Under the pieces are notes generated by a model. It was given only the letters and a program-made list of their open reading frames with translations. It searched no databases and was not told where the DNA came from. DNA of 64,000 nucleotides. It comes from Nostoc sp. PCC 7524 (GTDB taxonomy: Bacteria; Cyanobacteriota; Cyanobacteriia; Cyanobacteriales; Nostocaceae). Below, in pieces: positions 53,844 to 61,978 of this stretch (positions are counted from its first letter, which is position 1; the number at the start of each line of letters is the position of its first letter). The translations under genes and the position numbers were made by a program. The stretch spans positions 62,001-126,000 of the forward strand of contig NC_019684.1 of NCBI RefSeq assembly GCF_000316645.1. Reading direction: 5' to 3'.

Positions 53844-54116
53844 TTACCGATAATCACGCTCCAGATCACCACAGAAAGAAACAGCAACTTTATAACCAAT
53901 GCGAATTCCAAAAAGTCGAGCAAATCTGTTTTTATTTTGCAGATATTTTGCTGATTCTATTCCTATTTTATCAACGGCATATTCACCTGTTTCTATGTCG
54001 ATAATTACCATTTTGCCGATGTTATCTTCGGTTTCTACTTGTTGACGAATGTTATTTTCATATAATTCTTTGGCACGTTTAGCAACTTCTTCGCTACTGA
54101 GGAGAATGGCTTGCAT
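53844..54116 (-). CDS. small cyanobacterial protein, antitoxin-like
   Basis: A 90-residue protein with SEEVAKRAKELYENNIRQQVE, then MVIIDIETGEYAVDK and LFGIRIGYKVAVSFCGD. It resembles numerous small Nostocales proteins often found next to PIN-domain genes, but no toxin adjoins it here. The name is uncertain; antitoxin function is inference. Confidence 0.65.
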   Translation of the reverse strand: MQAILLSSEEVAKRAKELYENNIRQQVETEDNIGKMVIIDIETGEYAVDKIGIESAKYLQNKNRFARLFGIRIGYKVAVSFCGDLERDYR

Positions 54117-54167
54117 TTTGCTAATCCCTTTTCGTCATTATTTATGGGTCTTGATTACAAGTATAGT

Positions 54168-54446
54168 TTATTCCTTCTCAAGCCATTGCTCGTAACCACA
54201 CACCAGCAATCTTTCCTTTACATTAGCCATAGCATCACGCTTGAGAACATCTATTGATTGCAACCAATATACATCATTAAGTACCACACTGTAATCTTTA
54301 CCACTACAGTAAGCTACAACTTCAGCTAAGTTTCTATCTGACATTCCCTCACTGAGTAATGATAAAAGCGGTAAATAAGCTTGTGGTTCTATGCCATTGG
54401 GGAAAGCACACTGAATTAATTTATATGTACTTTGTAGATGTATCAT
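54168..54446 (-). CDS. DUF3349-like protein, paralogue 1
   Basis: A 92-residue helical protein: LQSTYKLIQCAFPNGIE, YLPLLSLLSEGMSDRNLAEVVAY, KDYSVVLNDVYWLQS. It is closely similar to the protein at 57449-57748 over nearly its full length, including shared SDRNLAEV and LNDVY. I assign it to DUF3349 from memory. It lies 47 bases downstream of the antitoxin-like gene on the same strand. The function is unknown. Confidence 0.75.
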   Translation of the reverse strand: MIHLQSTYKLIQCAFPNGIEPQAYLPLLSLLSEGMSDRNLAEVVAYCSGKDYSVVLNDVYWLQSIDVLKRDAMANVKERLLVCGYEQWLEKE

Positions 54447-54493
54447 AATAGTGATTTGTATTATTAACTAGCCGTGAGTAGTATTACAATTAG

Positions 54494-54712
54494 CTAGTAG
54501 TAAAGTAAATCTCCTATCTCTAATTCTTGCCACTCTTTATCTTGTTGGTAATGTAGTAACATTTGCTCTGCTTGTTCTGCTAGTATGCGCCGCCTTTCTT
54601 CTAATGGCAATTTCATAAACTCGCGTCGGTTTATGCTTTGAGGTTTTACAGCGATGTCTATTGTTTCTAGTTGTGTATTATCTCTCTGAGTAGTAAATTT
54701 TGATGTTTCCAT
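54494..54712 (-). CDS. small antitoxin-like protein (orphan)
   Basis: A 72-residue protein with SINRREFMKLPLEERRRILAEQAEQML and the C-terminal EWQELEIGDLLYY. This pattern occurs in cyanobacterial antitoxin-like genes usually followed by a MazF-type toxin, ending in GDIIDY. Here the downstream gene is a DUF3349 protein instead, so either that is a new partner or the toxin was lost. The gene starts at the edge of the 86-bp duplicated region. Confidence 0.65.
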   Translation of the reverse strand: METSKFTTQRDNTQLETIDIAVKPQSINRREFMKLPLEERRRILAEQAEQMLLHYQQDKEWQELEIGDLLYY

Positions 54713-54798
54713 AAATTAACAGTAATTGCCGACTTGTGTTGATGGTAGCTTATCAAAATATTTTGTGCGATCGCACTACCCCACTAACAGCGATACCT
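54713..54798. repeat. 86-bp direct repeat, copy A
   Basis: It shares about 79 of 86 positions, by eye, with 55672-55757. It begins directly at the start codon of the antitoxin-like gene, includes a HIP1-containing GTGCGATCGCACTACCCCAC segment, and reads as an upstream/promoter region for the minus-strand gene. Confidence 0.85.
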
Positions 54799-54866
54799 AA
54801 CAGTCAGCTAACACAGATCATGCACTCAAAACTGATTAACCTAGCTTCAGAAATTTTTATGTCATA

Positions 54867-55421
54867 TCATAAGGTTGTCTCATGAGAAAAAATAAAGACT
54901 TCTGCTGATGTATTCGGCCAAATAAATAAATTTTGCTTTTCGATATCTAAATCAATAGCAACTGCCTCTATTTGATTGGGAAATCCATCTTGGTCTTTGT
55001 ATTGAACTAATGTAGTGAATTGTCCAATTTCTAAACGTGGTTCAACAATTTTTAATTGCACTGGTGGGGTAAGTTGAATTGCTTCCCAAATACCAGTTTC
55101 TTTATCAATTTCCATTCCAGTAATGTGATATATCGTAACGCTTTTGTTATTTAACTGACTCCACCATTGACTAATTGCTTGAAATTCAACGCTGTTTTCT
55201 ACTGTTTTGTCACAGTACCAACGAATAGCAGTTGAACTATCTTTGATTGCCTTTTTAACTTTGTCTTCCCAATTATCATCATTTATATCTAAACTGATCA
55301 TTCTTCCTTCAGACTTTGAACGATCAATATACACATGAAAAGCTGTAATATCTTCTCGATGGGTAAGAACATAGCGGCGTAATTCATTCAAGCTCATTGC
55401 TTGGTACTTAGTTGTTGTCAT
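54867..55421 (-). CDS. DUF6887-like protein with C-terminal extension
   Basis: A 184-residue protein. Residues 1-60 (YQAMSLNELRRYVLTHREDITAFHVYIDRSK) match the small DUF6887 antitoxin-like family. The next 120 residues (ending AEVFIFSHETTL) are a predicted alpha/beta region I do not recognise. Its ATG overlaps the TGA of the upstream DUF6888 gene (ATGA), so they are translationally coupled. A toxin-antitoxin-like module is plausible but unproven. Confidence 0.72.
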   Translation of the reverse strand: MTTTKYQAMSLNELRRYVLTHREDITAFHVYIDRSKSEGRMISLDINDDNWEDKVKKAIKDSSTAIRWYCDKTVENSVEFQAISQWWSQLNNKSVTIYHITGMEIDKETGIWEAIQLTPPVQLKIVEPRLEIGQFTTLVQYKDQDGFPNQIEAVAIDLDIEKQNLFIWPNTSAEVFIFSHETTL

Positions 55422-55612
55422 GGTTCAAAGCCTCCGGTTGGTTTAATCTCGAAGTCCATATCTTCTCCAGCCGCAAGTACATATAAATTGCCAGTACGTT
55501 CATCTACTCTAACAAGTTCGATGCTTTTGCATTGCCATCCAGGATAAATGACATTTGTTAGTCGATAACACAGTCTGTAGAGTCCCTGGGTTTGTTCGTT
55601 TGTAGGCTTCAT
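55418..55612 (-). CDS. DUF6888-like protein
   Basis: A 64-residue protein: MKPTNEQTQGLYRLCYRLTNVIYPG, then ELVRVDERTGNLYVLAAGEDMDFE. The start is set at 55612 because the family begins there; the longer frame uses a TTG next to the duplicated region. It overlaps the DUF6887 gene by four bases. DUF6888-DUF6887 pairs recur in Nostocales; their function is unknown. Confidence 0.75.
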   Translation of the reverse strand: MKPTNEQTQGLYRLCYRLTNVIYPGWQCKSIELVRVDERTGNLYVLAAGEDMDFEIKPTGGFEP

Positions 55613-55671
55613 GTCCTTTGGGCAGGATATTATTATTGAGTATAAAAATACTTTAGTGACTTTAAGTGTCA

Positions 55672-55757
55672 AAATTAACAGTAATTGCTGACTTGTGTTG
55701 ATCGTAGCTTATCAAAATGTTGCGTGCGATCGCACTACCCCACAAACAGCAATACCT
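55672..55757. repeat. 86-bp direct repeat, copy B
   Basis: A near copy of 54713-54798 with about seven substitutions. It lies 59 bases upstream of the DUF6888 start, in the same orientation relative to its gene as copy A. Confidence 0.85.
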
Positions 55758-55833
55758 ACTAGCGTGGCAAGGCTAAAATAGTGCGATAGTACAAAAGTGG
55801 AAAACATTGATTTATCTCAATTACATCTAATAT

Positions 55834-57075
55834 TTAACGCAAACCGAACTCTGCTACAAGAGCGGGATTGGAAGCGAGGATACTTTCAAGATTAGTTTCT
55901 GCCCATAGCTCGATTGTTATACAAGAATCAGATTGGTTATGTCTTTCAACCCAACTAACAGCGTCAGCAGTGAAGCGTCCTGTTGTAGCAATGACCAAAA
56001 TATCTACTCTTGGTGGTTCCCAAAGTTTTATCTGATCTTTTACTGTACTAATGTCTGAAAGATTAACACCTTTACTAAGCCAATGTTTGCACTGAATAAT
56101 CATTCTTTTACGACTGACACCACCCAATCTATCTTGATTGACTCTATAACAAGACAAATCTCGACCACGATCTGGGGCATTTGGGTGCATGAGCCATTCA
56201 ACATTCTCATAATTTTCTTCAGAAGAAACTAAATTAAATATCAAACGTTCAAAGTTTTCAGCAGAAAGATTATTCCAATTTAATTTAGTTATTACATGAC
56301 CAGAAGGTTTTGATGCCACAAGTTCACCTAAGTCTTCAATATTTACTGGAATCGGCTCTTCTGAGGTATATAAATATTGTGTAATTCCTAATTTTACGGA
56401 TGGCCAATCAAAAAGAATAATATCTTTTAAATCATTAATTTGTGCGTAAGAAATATGACGTTGCATATCATACCAACGTTTAGGACGAGACATACCGCTA
56501 CCTAGCAATACATCTATTTGTTTTATAATATTGCAAAATGTCTGCCAATCTGGGTCATCAATTTTTTCCTTTGTTATTTTTTGCCATCTATCAACATCTT
56601 CTTCATTGTCAAAATCAATTTCATCCTCATAATCAATAGGATGATTTTTTTGAAGATTATTTAGTAATTGTTCTATTTCATTGCACAATTTCAAAAGTTG
56701 ATTGTAAATAAGTTGTCTTCGCTTTTGATTAAAGCGAAATCTGTATTCTCGTAGTTCTTTACCAGGCTTTTCAATTTCAAGTTCTACTGATATACGAGCC
56801 ATTGGAGCATCAACTCCAATTTCTAGTGCATTCAGACGATCTTGCGCTATCTGGTGAAGGTCACAAGGTAGTGAATTTGGTTTCCAACCATCAATTGATG
56901 GTAGGCTTTTAAGTATATGTTTATATGAACGACAAGCATCTTCATAAATAGGATTTGAACTAAATACAATGCCACTAGGTAAATTTTTTGTTAACTTATT
57001 CCAGAGCTTTTCAAGCTTAATTAAATTTGCTTCTACTGCTTCAAATCTACGCAGTGATTCATCTAATGAACTCAT
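55834..57075 (-). CDS. Mrr-type restriction endonuclease-like protein
   Basis: A 413-residue protein. The C-terminal third is an Mrr-like PD-(D/E)XK nuclease: ENFERLIFNLV (273-283), DRGRD with catalytic Asp306, and MIIQCKHW giving Q328-x-K330. Mrr nucleases cut methylated DNA. The N-terminal 260 residues are helical and charged (acidic cluster about 149-160), without a recognised domain; they may be a sensor or target domain. It has AT-rich base usage. A methylated-DNA target is plausible because an adenine methyltransferase lies 5 kb away, but this is inference. Confidence 0.85.
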   Translation of the reverse strand: MSSLDESLRRFEAVEANLIKLEKLWNKLTKNLPSGIVFSSNPIYEDACRSYKHILKSLPSIDGWKPNSLPCDLHQIAQDRLNALEIGVDAPMARISVELEIEKPGKELREYRFRFNQKRRQLIYNQLLKLCNEIEQLLNNLQKNHPIDYEDEIDFDNEEDVDRWQKITKEKIDDPDWQTFCNIIKQIDVLLGSGMSRPKRWYDMQRHISYAQINDLKDIILFDWPSVKLGITQYLYTSEEPIPVNIEDLGELVASKPSGHVITKLNWNNLSAENFERLIFNLVSSEENYENVEWLMHPNAPDRGRDLSCYRVNQDRLGGVSRKRMIIQCKHWLSKGVNLSDISTVKDQIKLWEPPRVDILVIATTGRFTADAVSWVERHNQSDSCITIELWAETNLESILASNPALVAEFGLR

Positions 57076-57180
57076 AAAACAGCAAAAATAAATTGATGAA
57101 TATATTATAACTACTTAATTATGTTAAATAATATCAATATCATTTGATACAATCTTATCTCTTAAGTTATTAAAAATAAT

Positions 57181-57408
57181 TCATGCTAATTCCGTAGATA
57201 AAAGCCTACCTTCTACTGGTTCATACTCATCTTCTAGTAACCATAACTTAGCAGCTTCATAATTATTACTAGAAAATACAACCTTATCATCCTGTTTTGG
57301 ATCATAAATTTGACAGTTTTCCTCACTGTCGCACAGCAATAAAAGAATGTATGGCGGTGATAACATCGAATCGATCCATACTTCTGTAAATTCCCAGTTA
57401 TTCGTCAT
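57181..57408 (-). CDS. small hypothetical protein
   Basis: A 75-residue protein (NNWEFTEVWIDSMLSPPYIL, then YEAAKLWLLEDEYEPVEGRL) typical of small Nostocales proteins of unknown function. The start could be ATG 57417 or 57408. It sits between the Mrr-like gene and the DUF3349 paralogue, in the same direction. No function assigned. Confidence 0.6.
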   Translation of the reverse strand: MTNNWEFTEVWIDSMLSPPYILLLLCDSEENCQIYDPKQDDKVVFSSNNYEAAKLWLLEDEYEPVEGRLLSTELA

Positions 57409-57448
57409 CAATTCCATCTTCAGCTAAAACAGGAATAATCCACATTAA

Positions 57449-57748
57449 TCATGAGGATAATTCGTCAATCCAATCCTGATAACCACAACTAAGTAAAACT
57501 TTTTTTAAATTATTAATAGCTTCAGTTTTGGGAATAGTAATTGACTGTACTCGATATACGTCATTGAGTACCAAACTGTAATCTTTACCAACGTAATAGG
57601 CGATAACTTCTGCTAAATTTCTATCTGACATCTCCTCACTGAGTACGGCTAAAAGTGGTTCATAATTTTCTGCTTCGATACCATCAGGAAACGCGCATTT
57701 GATTAATTTATAGGTACTTTGTAGATGAGGTGGAATAGTTATTTGCAT
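57449..57748 (-). CDS. DUF3349-like protein, paralogue 2
   Basis: A 99-residue paralogue of the 54168-54446 product: HLQSTYKLIKCAFPDGIE, MSDRNLAEVIAYYVGKDYSLVLNDVY and a C-terminal VLLSCGYQDWIDEL. It starts 2 bases after the stop of the PIN-like gene upstream on the same strand, so the pair is almost certainly one operon. It may be the partner protein of that PIN-like gene. Confidence 0.77.
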   Translation of the reverse strand: MQITIPPHLQSTYKLIKCAFPDGIEAENYEPLLAVLSEEMSDRNLAEVIAYYVGKDYSLVLNDVYRVQSITIPKTEAINNLKKVLLSCGYQDWIDELSS

Positions 57749-57750
57749 GA

Positions 57751-58155
57751 TTAATTACCAGTTAACGGAAAAGGTGGATGAATGTATACAAGAAAATCTA
57801 CACCTTGAGCAGAAGCGGCTCTCACAGCTTTTGCATCTGCTGTTGTGGTCACAATACCTAATTGATCACCTGTCCCTAAAATAATAATATCGCTAATTCC
57901 TAACTTTCTTGTTGGTTGTAAGTTTAACGCTCTAGGTGATGGGTTATCAGGAATCATAGTTACTCTTTGTAAAAATCTCCTAGCTCTGGTCTGTTCTGAT
58001 AGCCCACCAATAGTTTTCACTATATTAGTGAACTCATCAAAAGCAGTTTGATTCATTACCATTTCCTGATCATTTATATATTGTCGCAATAAATAACGGA
58101 CAGAAGAATCTTCAGCGATAAAAGCTACAGCCGTTCCAGTATCTAGATTAATCAT
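57751..58155 (-). CDS. PIN-like/DUF1308-type protein
   Basis: A 134-residue protein with a PIN-like acidic layout: MINLDTGTAVAFIAED at the N-terminus (Asp4), an internal Glu in MNQTAFDEF, then LGISDIIILGTGDQLGIVTTTADAKAVRAA with Asp residues as in PIN nucleases. It is not a typical VapC. It is two bases upstream of a DUF3349 gene, so toxin with non-canonical antitoxin is a reasonable inference. Confidence 0.7.
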   Translation of the reverse strand: MINLDTGTAVAFIAEDSSVRYLLRQYINDQEMVMNQTAFDEFTNIVKTIGGLSEQTRARRFLQRVTMIPDNPSPRALNLQPTRKLGISDIIILGTGDQLGIVTTTADAKAVRAASAQGVDFLVYIHPPFPLTGN

Positions 58156-58208
58156 GATTAATTATGTATAGACTTTGTAACAGCCTAGCCATAACCGACA
58201 ACAAAACA

Positions 58209-58241
58209 AAAACGGTAGAGCAATTAACACTCTACCGTTTT
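58209..58241 (-). terminator. clpC terminator
   Basis: AAAACGGTAGAG (58209-58220) and CTCTACCGTTTT (58230-58241) form a perfect 12-bp stem; on the minus strand T-rich sequence follows. It lies 36 bases after the clpC stop. Confidence 0.82.
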
Positions 58242-58277
58242 CTAATTTTTATTTGAGAATCAAATCCCAAACTTTAA

Positions 58278-60749
58278 CTAAGACTCAACGCCTTGGGGTA
58301 ACAACTCCCGACGCTGTTGAGAGCTAACTTGGACATTCCCATTCTCATCAACATCAACTAAGGCGACATCGCCATCTTTGATGCGACCAGACAGAATTTC
58401 TTCCGCCAAGCTATCTTCTAACAAGCGCATGATTGCACGGCGTAATGGTCTTGCACCGTAGCTGGGAGAGTAACCTTCTTGGATGAGGCGGTCTTTGAAG
58501 CGATCGCTAACTTCTAAGGTTATACCTTTTTCTGTCAAGCGACCAAATACTTCCTTGAGCATGATGTCCGCAATTTCGGTAACTTCAAGCTTGCTCAACT
58601 GACGGAAGACGATAATTTCATCTAGACGGTTGAGGAACTCAGGACGGAAGTATTGTTTGAGTTCTTCGTTGACCAAGTTCTTAATCCGGTTGTATTGAGA
58701 TTCGCTTTGGTCTTCGCCAAACTCGAAACCGATACCACCGCCACCTTTTTCAATTACCTTAGAACCGATGTTGGAGGTCAAAATCAGCAAGGTGTTCTTG
58801 AAGTCAACGGTGCGTCCTTTCGCATCTGTTAACCGACCGTCTTCTAAAATTTGCAGCAGCATATTGAAGACATCGGGGTGCGCTTTTTCGATTTCGTCGA
58901 ACAGCACGACAGTGTAAGGACGACGGCGTACAGCTTCGGTTAATTGTCCACCTTCGTTATAACCAACGTAACCTGGAGGCGAACCGATCAATTTGCTGAC
59001 GGTGTGGCGTTCCATGTACTCGGACATATCCAAGCGGATCATTGCTTCTTCTGAACCGAAGAAGTAAGAAGCCAAGGATTTCGCCAATTCGGTTTTACCT
59101 ACACCAGTCGGCCCGGAGAAGATAAAGCTAGCAATGGGTCGATTGGGATTCTTCAAACCGACACGCGCCCGGCGAATGGCGCGGGAAACTGCTTTGACTG
59201 CATCTTCTTGACCGATGAGTCGCTGATGCAAGGTGTCTTCCATGTGCAGCAGTTTCTCAGATTCGGATTCGGTGAGTTTGTTCACCGGTACGCCTGTCCA
59301 GGAAGCGACGATGTGGGCGATGTCTTCTTCTGTAACTACAGGTTCTACACCGTCACCGCTTGCACCGTTAGCTTTGCTTTGAGCGATCGCACGGATTTCG
59401 GCTTTGATTTCCATTTCCCGATCGCGCAGTTCCCCAGCTCTGTCAAAGTCTTGGGAACGGACAGCATCATCTTTTTCTTTTAAGATTTGGCGCAGTTCTT
59501 TATCTAACTCTTTGGCTGCGGGGGGTAGTTGAGAGTTAATTAACCGCACACGAGAACCAGCCTCATCAATCAAGTCGATGGCTTTGTCTGGCAGATAGCG
59601 ATCGCTAATATAACGATCAGATAATTTTGCCGCCGCCACTAAAGCTTCATCGGAGATTTTCAGTTTGTGGTGTTGCTCGTAGCGATCGCGCAAACCATAT
59701 AAAATTTCTATTGTTTCATCGACGGAAGGCTCACCTACCATCACTGGTTGGAAGCGGCGTTCTAGTGCTGCGTCCCGTTCAATGTGCTTGCGGTACTCAT
59801 CCAAGGTTGTTGCGCCGATGCACTGCAATTCGCCTCTGGCCAAAGCTGGCTTGAGGATATTCGCCGCATCAATCGCCCCTTCGGCTGCACCTGCACCAAT
59901 GAGGGTGTGTACTTCGTCTATTACCAGAATTACATTACCCGCTTGTCGAATCTCATCCATGATTTTCTTCAAGCGTTCTTCAAATTCACCCCGGTATTTA
60001 GTACCCGCAACCAGCAAGCCGATATCTAAGGTGACAACACGCTTATCTTCTAGGATGTCGGGGACATCTTTATTAGCGATGCGTGATGCTAGACCTTCGG
60101 CGATCGCGGTTTTACCAACCCCAGGTTCACCAATTAATACTGGATTATTTTTTGTCCGGCGACCCAATATTTGGATTACCCGCTCAATTTCCTTGGCACG
60201 TCCCACCACAGGATCGAGCTTGTTATCCGTGGCCATTTGGGTCAGGTTCGAGCCAAATTCATCCAAAGTTGGTGTTTTGGTGCGCCCAGATGAACCGGTC
60301 GCTGAAACCTCGGCGGTTTCTCCCAACATCCGAATGACTTGAGTTCTGACCTTAGATAGATCCACCCCCAGGTTTTCTAGCACCCTGGCTGCCACACCTT
60401 CCCCTTCCCGGATCAGGCCCAACAGCAGATGCTCGGTGCCAATGTAGTTATGCCCTAATTGGCGCGCTTCTTCTAGGGATAGTTCCAGAACCCGCTTTGC
60501 CCGTGGCGTAAACGGAATTTCCACGGCCACAAAGCCCGAACCCCGGCCTATGATTTTTTCTACCTCAATGCGGGCATCTTTGAGATTGACACCCATCGAT
60601 TTCAGCACCTTGGCCGCAACTCCCGTGCCTTCCCCAATCAGACCCAGGAGGATCTGCTCGGTTCCAACGAAGTTGTGACCTAAACGGCGGGCCTCTTCTT
60701 GGGCCAGCATGATTACCTTAATGGCTTTTTCTGTGAAGCGTTCAAACAT
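58278..60749 (-). CDS. clpC: ATP-dependent Clp protease ATP-binding subunit ClpC
   Basis: An 823-residue Hsp100 unfoldase that feeds substrates to ClpP. The start is ATG 60749 ([15 protein letters not shown]), since the longer frame adds 40 unrelated residues. Two N-terminal Clp_N repeats, AAA-1 ([19 protein letters not shown]), a UVR-like helix ([20 protein letters not shown]) and AAA-2 ([21 protein letters not shown]) follow, ending in a ClpC-type C-terminus. The 580-base upstream region has no other gene. Confidence 0.97.
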   Translation of the reverse strand: MFERFTEKAIKVIMLAQEEARRLGHNFVGTEQILLGLIGEGTGVAAKVLKSMGVNLKDARIEVEKIIGRGSGFVAVEIPFTPRAKRVLELSLEEARQLGHNYIGTEHLLLGLIREGEGVAARVLENLGVDLSKVRTQVIRMLGETAEVSATGSSGRTKTPTLDEFGSNLTQMATDNKLDPVVGRAKEIERVIQILGRRTKNNPVLIGEPGVGKTAIAEGLASRIANKDVPDILEDKRVVTLDIGLLVAGTKYRGEFEERLKKIMDEIRQAGNVILVIDEVHTLIGAGAAEGAIDAANILKPALARGELQCIGATTLDEYRKHIERDAALERRFQPVMVGEPSVDETIEILYGLRDRYEQHHKLKISDEALVAAAKLSDRYISDRYLPDKAIDLIDEAGSRVRLINSQLPPAAKELDKELRQILKEKDDAVRSQDFDRAGELRDREMEIKAEIRAIAQSKANGASGDGVEPVVTEEDIAHIVASWTGVPVNKLTESESEKLLHMEDTLHQRLIGQEDAVKAVSRAIRRARVGLKNPNRPIASFIFSGPTGVGKTELAKSLASYFFGSEEAMIRLDMSEYMERHTVSKLIGSPPGYVGYNEGGQLTEAVRRRPYTVVLFDEIEKAHPDVFNMLLQILEDGRLTDAKGRTVDFKNTLLILTSNIGSKVIEKGGGGIGFEFGEDQSESQYNRIKNLVNEELKQYFRPEFLNRLDEIIVFRQLSKLEVTEIADIMLKEVFGRLTEKGITLEVSDRFKDRLIQEGYSPSYGARPLRRAIMRLLEDSLAEEILSGRIKDGDVALVDVDENGNVQVSSQQRRELLPQGVES

Positions 60750-61333
60750 GGCATTTTTCCCATCACCTGCGTCGTGCCGGTACGCTGATTTTAGCACAGG
60801 CTCAGGTTTGGGATGCCTGTATAAAGAGAATAAACATCCAGGAACCATCACCCAAGTTGATGGAACCATTTTTATTTTTTTATTACTGTTTGCCTAGCTG
60901 TTGTACTGAGGAGTTTGAATTTATCAGCTTTTTTAAGCTTAATTACATACAACAGTCTGTTTAATTGCTAATTTGATTTAACACTCACAAATATTTATTA
61001 TTAGCACAGATAGACCCCAAAAATCAATATTTTTGGGAAAAGAATATATTATTCAAAACGATTTAAATTTTAAAATTAAATATTCTGATGATTCAAAATT
61101 TGTAAAAATAGATTTTTTCTCATTAGGTTGGGATGCTACCAAGCTGAAAAATTAAGCTCTAGCAGGTATCCCCAAGGGTAGAGTCTGGCAATAATTGCTA
61201 ATCATCTTGTTGAGTGGTTAATCAAACAGCAATTAACCAAAAACTAATACACAGGTTTATTCTTAAGTAATTATCATGGACTGCGTACACCAGCACGCAG
61301 AGTAGAAATCATCGGTAGTCATCAGCAGCGAAA
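60750..61333. other. intergenic region upstream of clpC
   Basis: AT-rich DNA with no recognisable gene or RNA. A 58-codon plus-strand frame lacks a start codon. It must contain the clpC promoter. Confidence 0.45.
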
Positions 61334-61885
61334 TTAGATCAGCAAATCCCACGAAGATTTTTGCAGATGAGAATAGATCATGGTCTGCCAGTGCTGCAAT
61401 TTTTCCGGAAATGAGCGATCTTGTAAATCCGAAAGCCACAAAATTAAAGCATCTTCGCCGTTATCTTGGTAATAACGTCGCCGCCTGCCAGCTGTTTTGA
61501 AGCCAAATTTTTGATATAAAGATATTGCTGCTAAGTTAGAAGCTCGGACTTCCAGGGTAGCTCGCTCCAAACCGCGATCGCTAGCTGTTTTGAGCAGGAA
61601 ATATAGTAAAGCCTGCCCCAAACCTCGGCGGTGATATTGGGGATGAACTGCCACAATAGTAATGTGGGCTTCCTCTAAAATTGACCAAAAGCACCCCATG
61701 CCTAGCAATTTACGGCTGGAGTGAGGGGCAAATATTCCCAGTAAATCACTATTAGGACTATCTAACTCCCGTTGGTAGCCCTCCATAGTCCACAGCCCAC
61801 CAAAACAGGCTTGATCCAGTTCCAGGATTACGCTTAAATCCTCTGAAGTCAAAGATTTAAATTTTAAGTTAGAAGATAAAATCAC
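61334..61885 (-). CDS. rimI: ribosomal-protein-alanine N-acetyltransferase (RimI-like)
   Basis: A 183-residue GNAT enzyme with YQRELDSPNSDLLGIF, the acetyl-CoA motif VHPQYHRRGLGQALLYFLL, and LEVRASNLAAISLYQKFGFKTAGRRRRYYQ, the classic RimI pattern. Expected substrate: the N-terminal Ala of ribosomal protein S18. It is longer than E. coli RimI by a C-terminal tail. It lies divergent from lysA; this arrangement is common in cyanobacteria. Confidence 0.9.
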   Translation of the reverse strand: MILSSNLKFKSLTSEDLSVILELDQACFGGLWTMEGYQRELDSPNSDLLGIFAPHSSRKLLGMGCFWSILEEAHITIVAVHPQYHRRGLGQALLYFLLKTASDRGLERATLEVRASNLAAISLYQKFGFKTAGRRRRYYQDNGEDALILWLSDLQDRSFPEKLQHWQTMIYSHLQKSSWDLLI

Positions 61886-61978
61886 TTTTATTGGGATAAG
61901 GTTACAAACCCTTTGTAAACTGGGATCGGGGTACTAACTCACGCCCGTAATTTAAACAAGGACAACTTATATATAGTT

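Noticed and set aside
59208..60342. Several plus-strand frames opposite clpC
   Set aside because: They are antisense shadows of a strongly conserved gene with high coding bias.
60750..60869. Forty-residue N-terminal extension of ClpC
   Set aside because: ClpC proteins begin at [12 protein letters not shown]; the extension has no similarity and lies in upstream DNA.
60964..61155. 58-codon plus-strand frame upstream of clpC ending in SLGWDATKLKN
   Set aside because: It has no ATG/GTG start, no homologue I recognise and lies in very AT-rich DNA.
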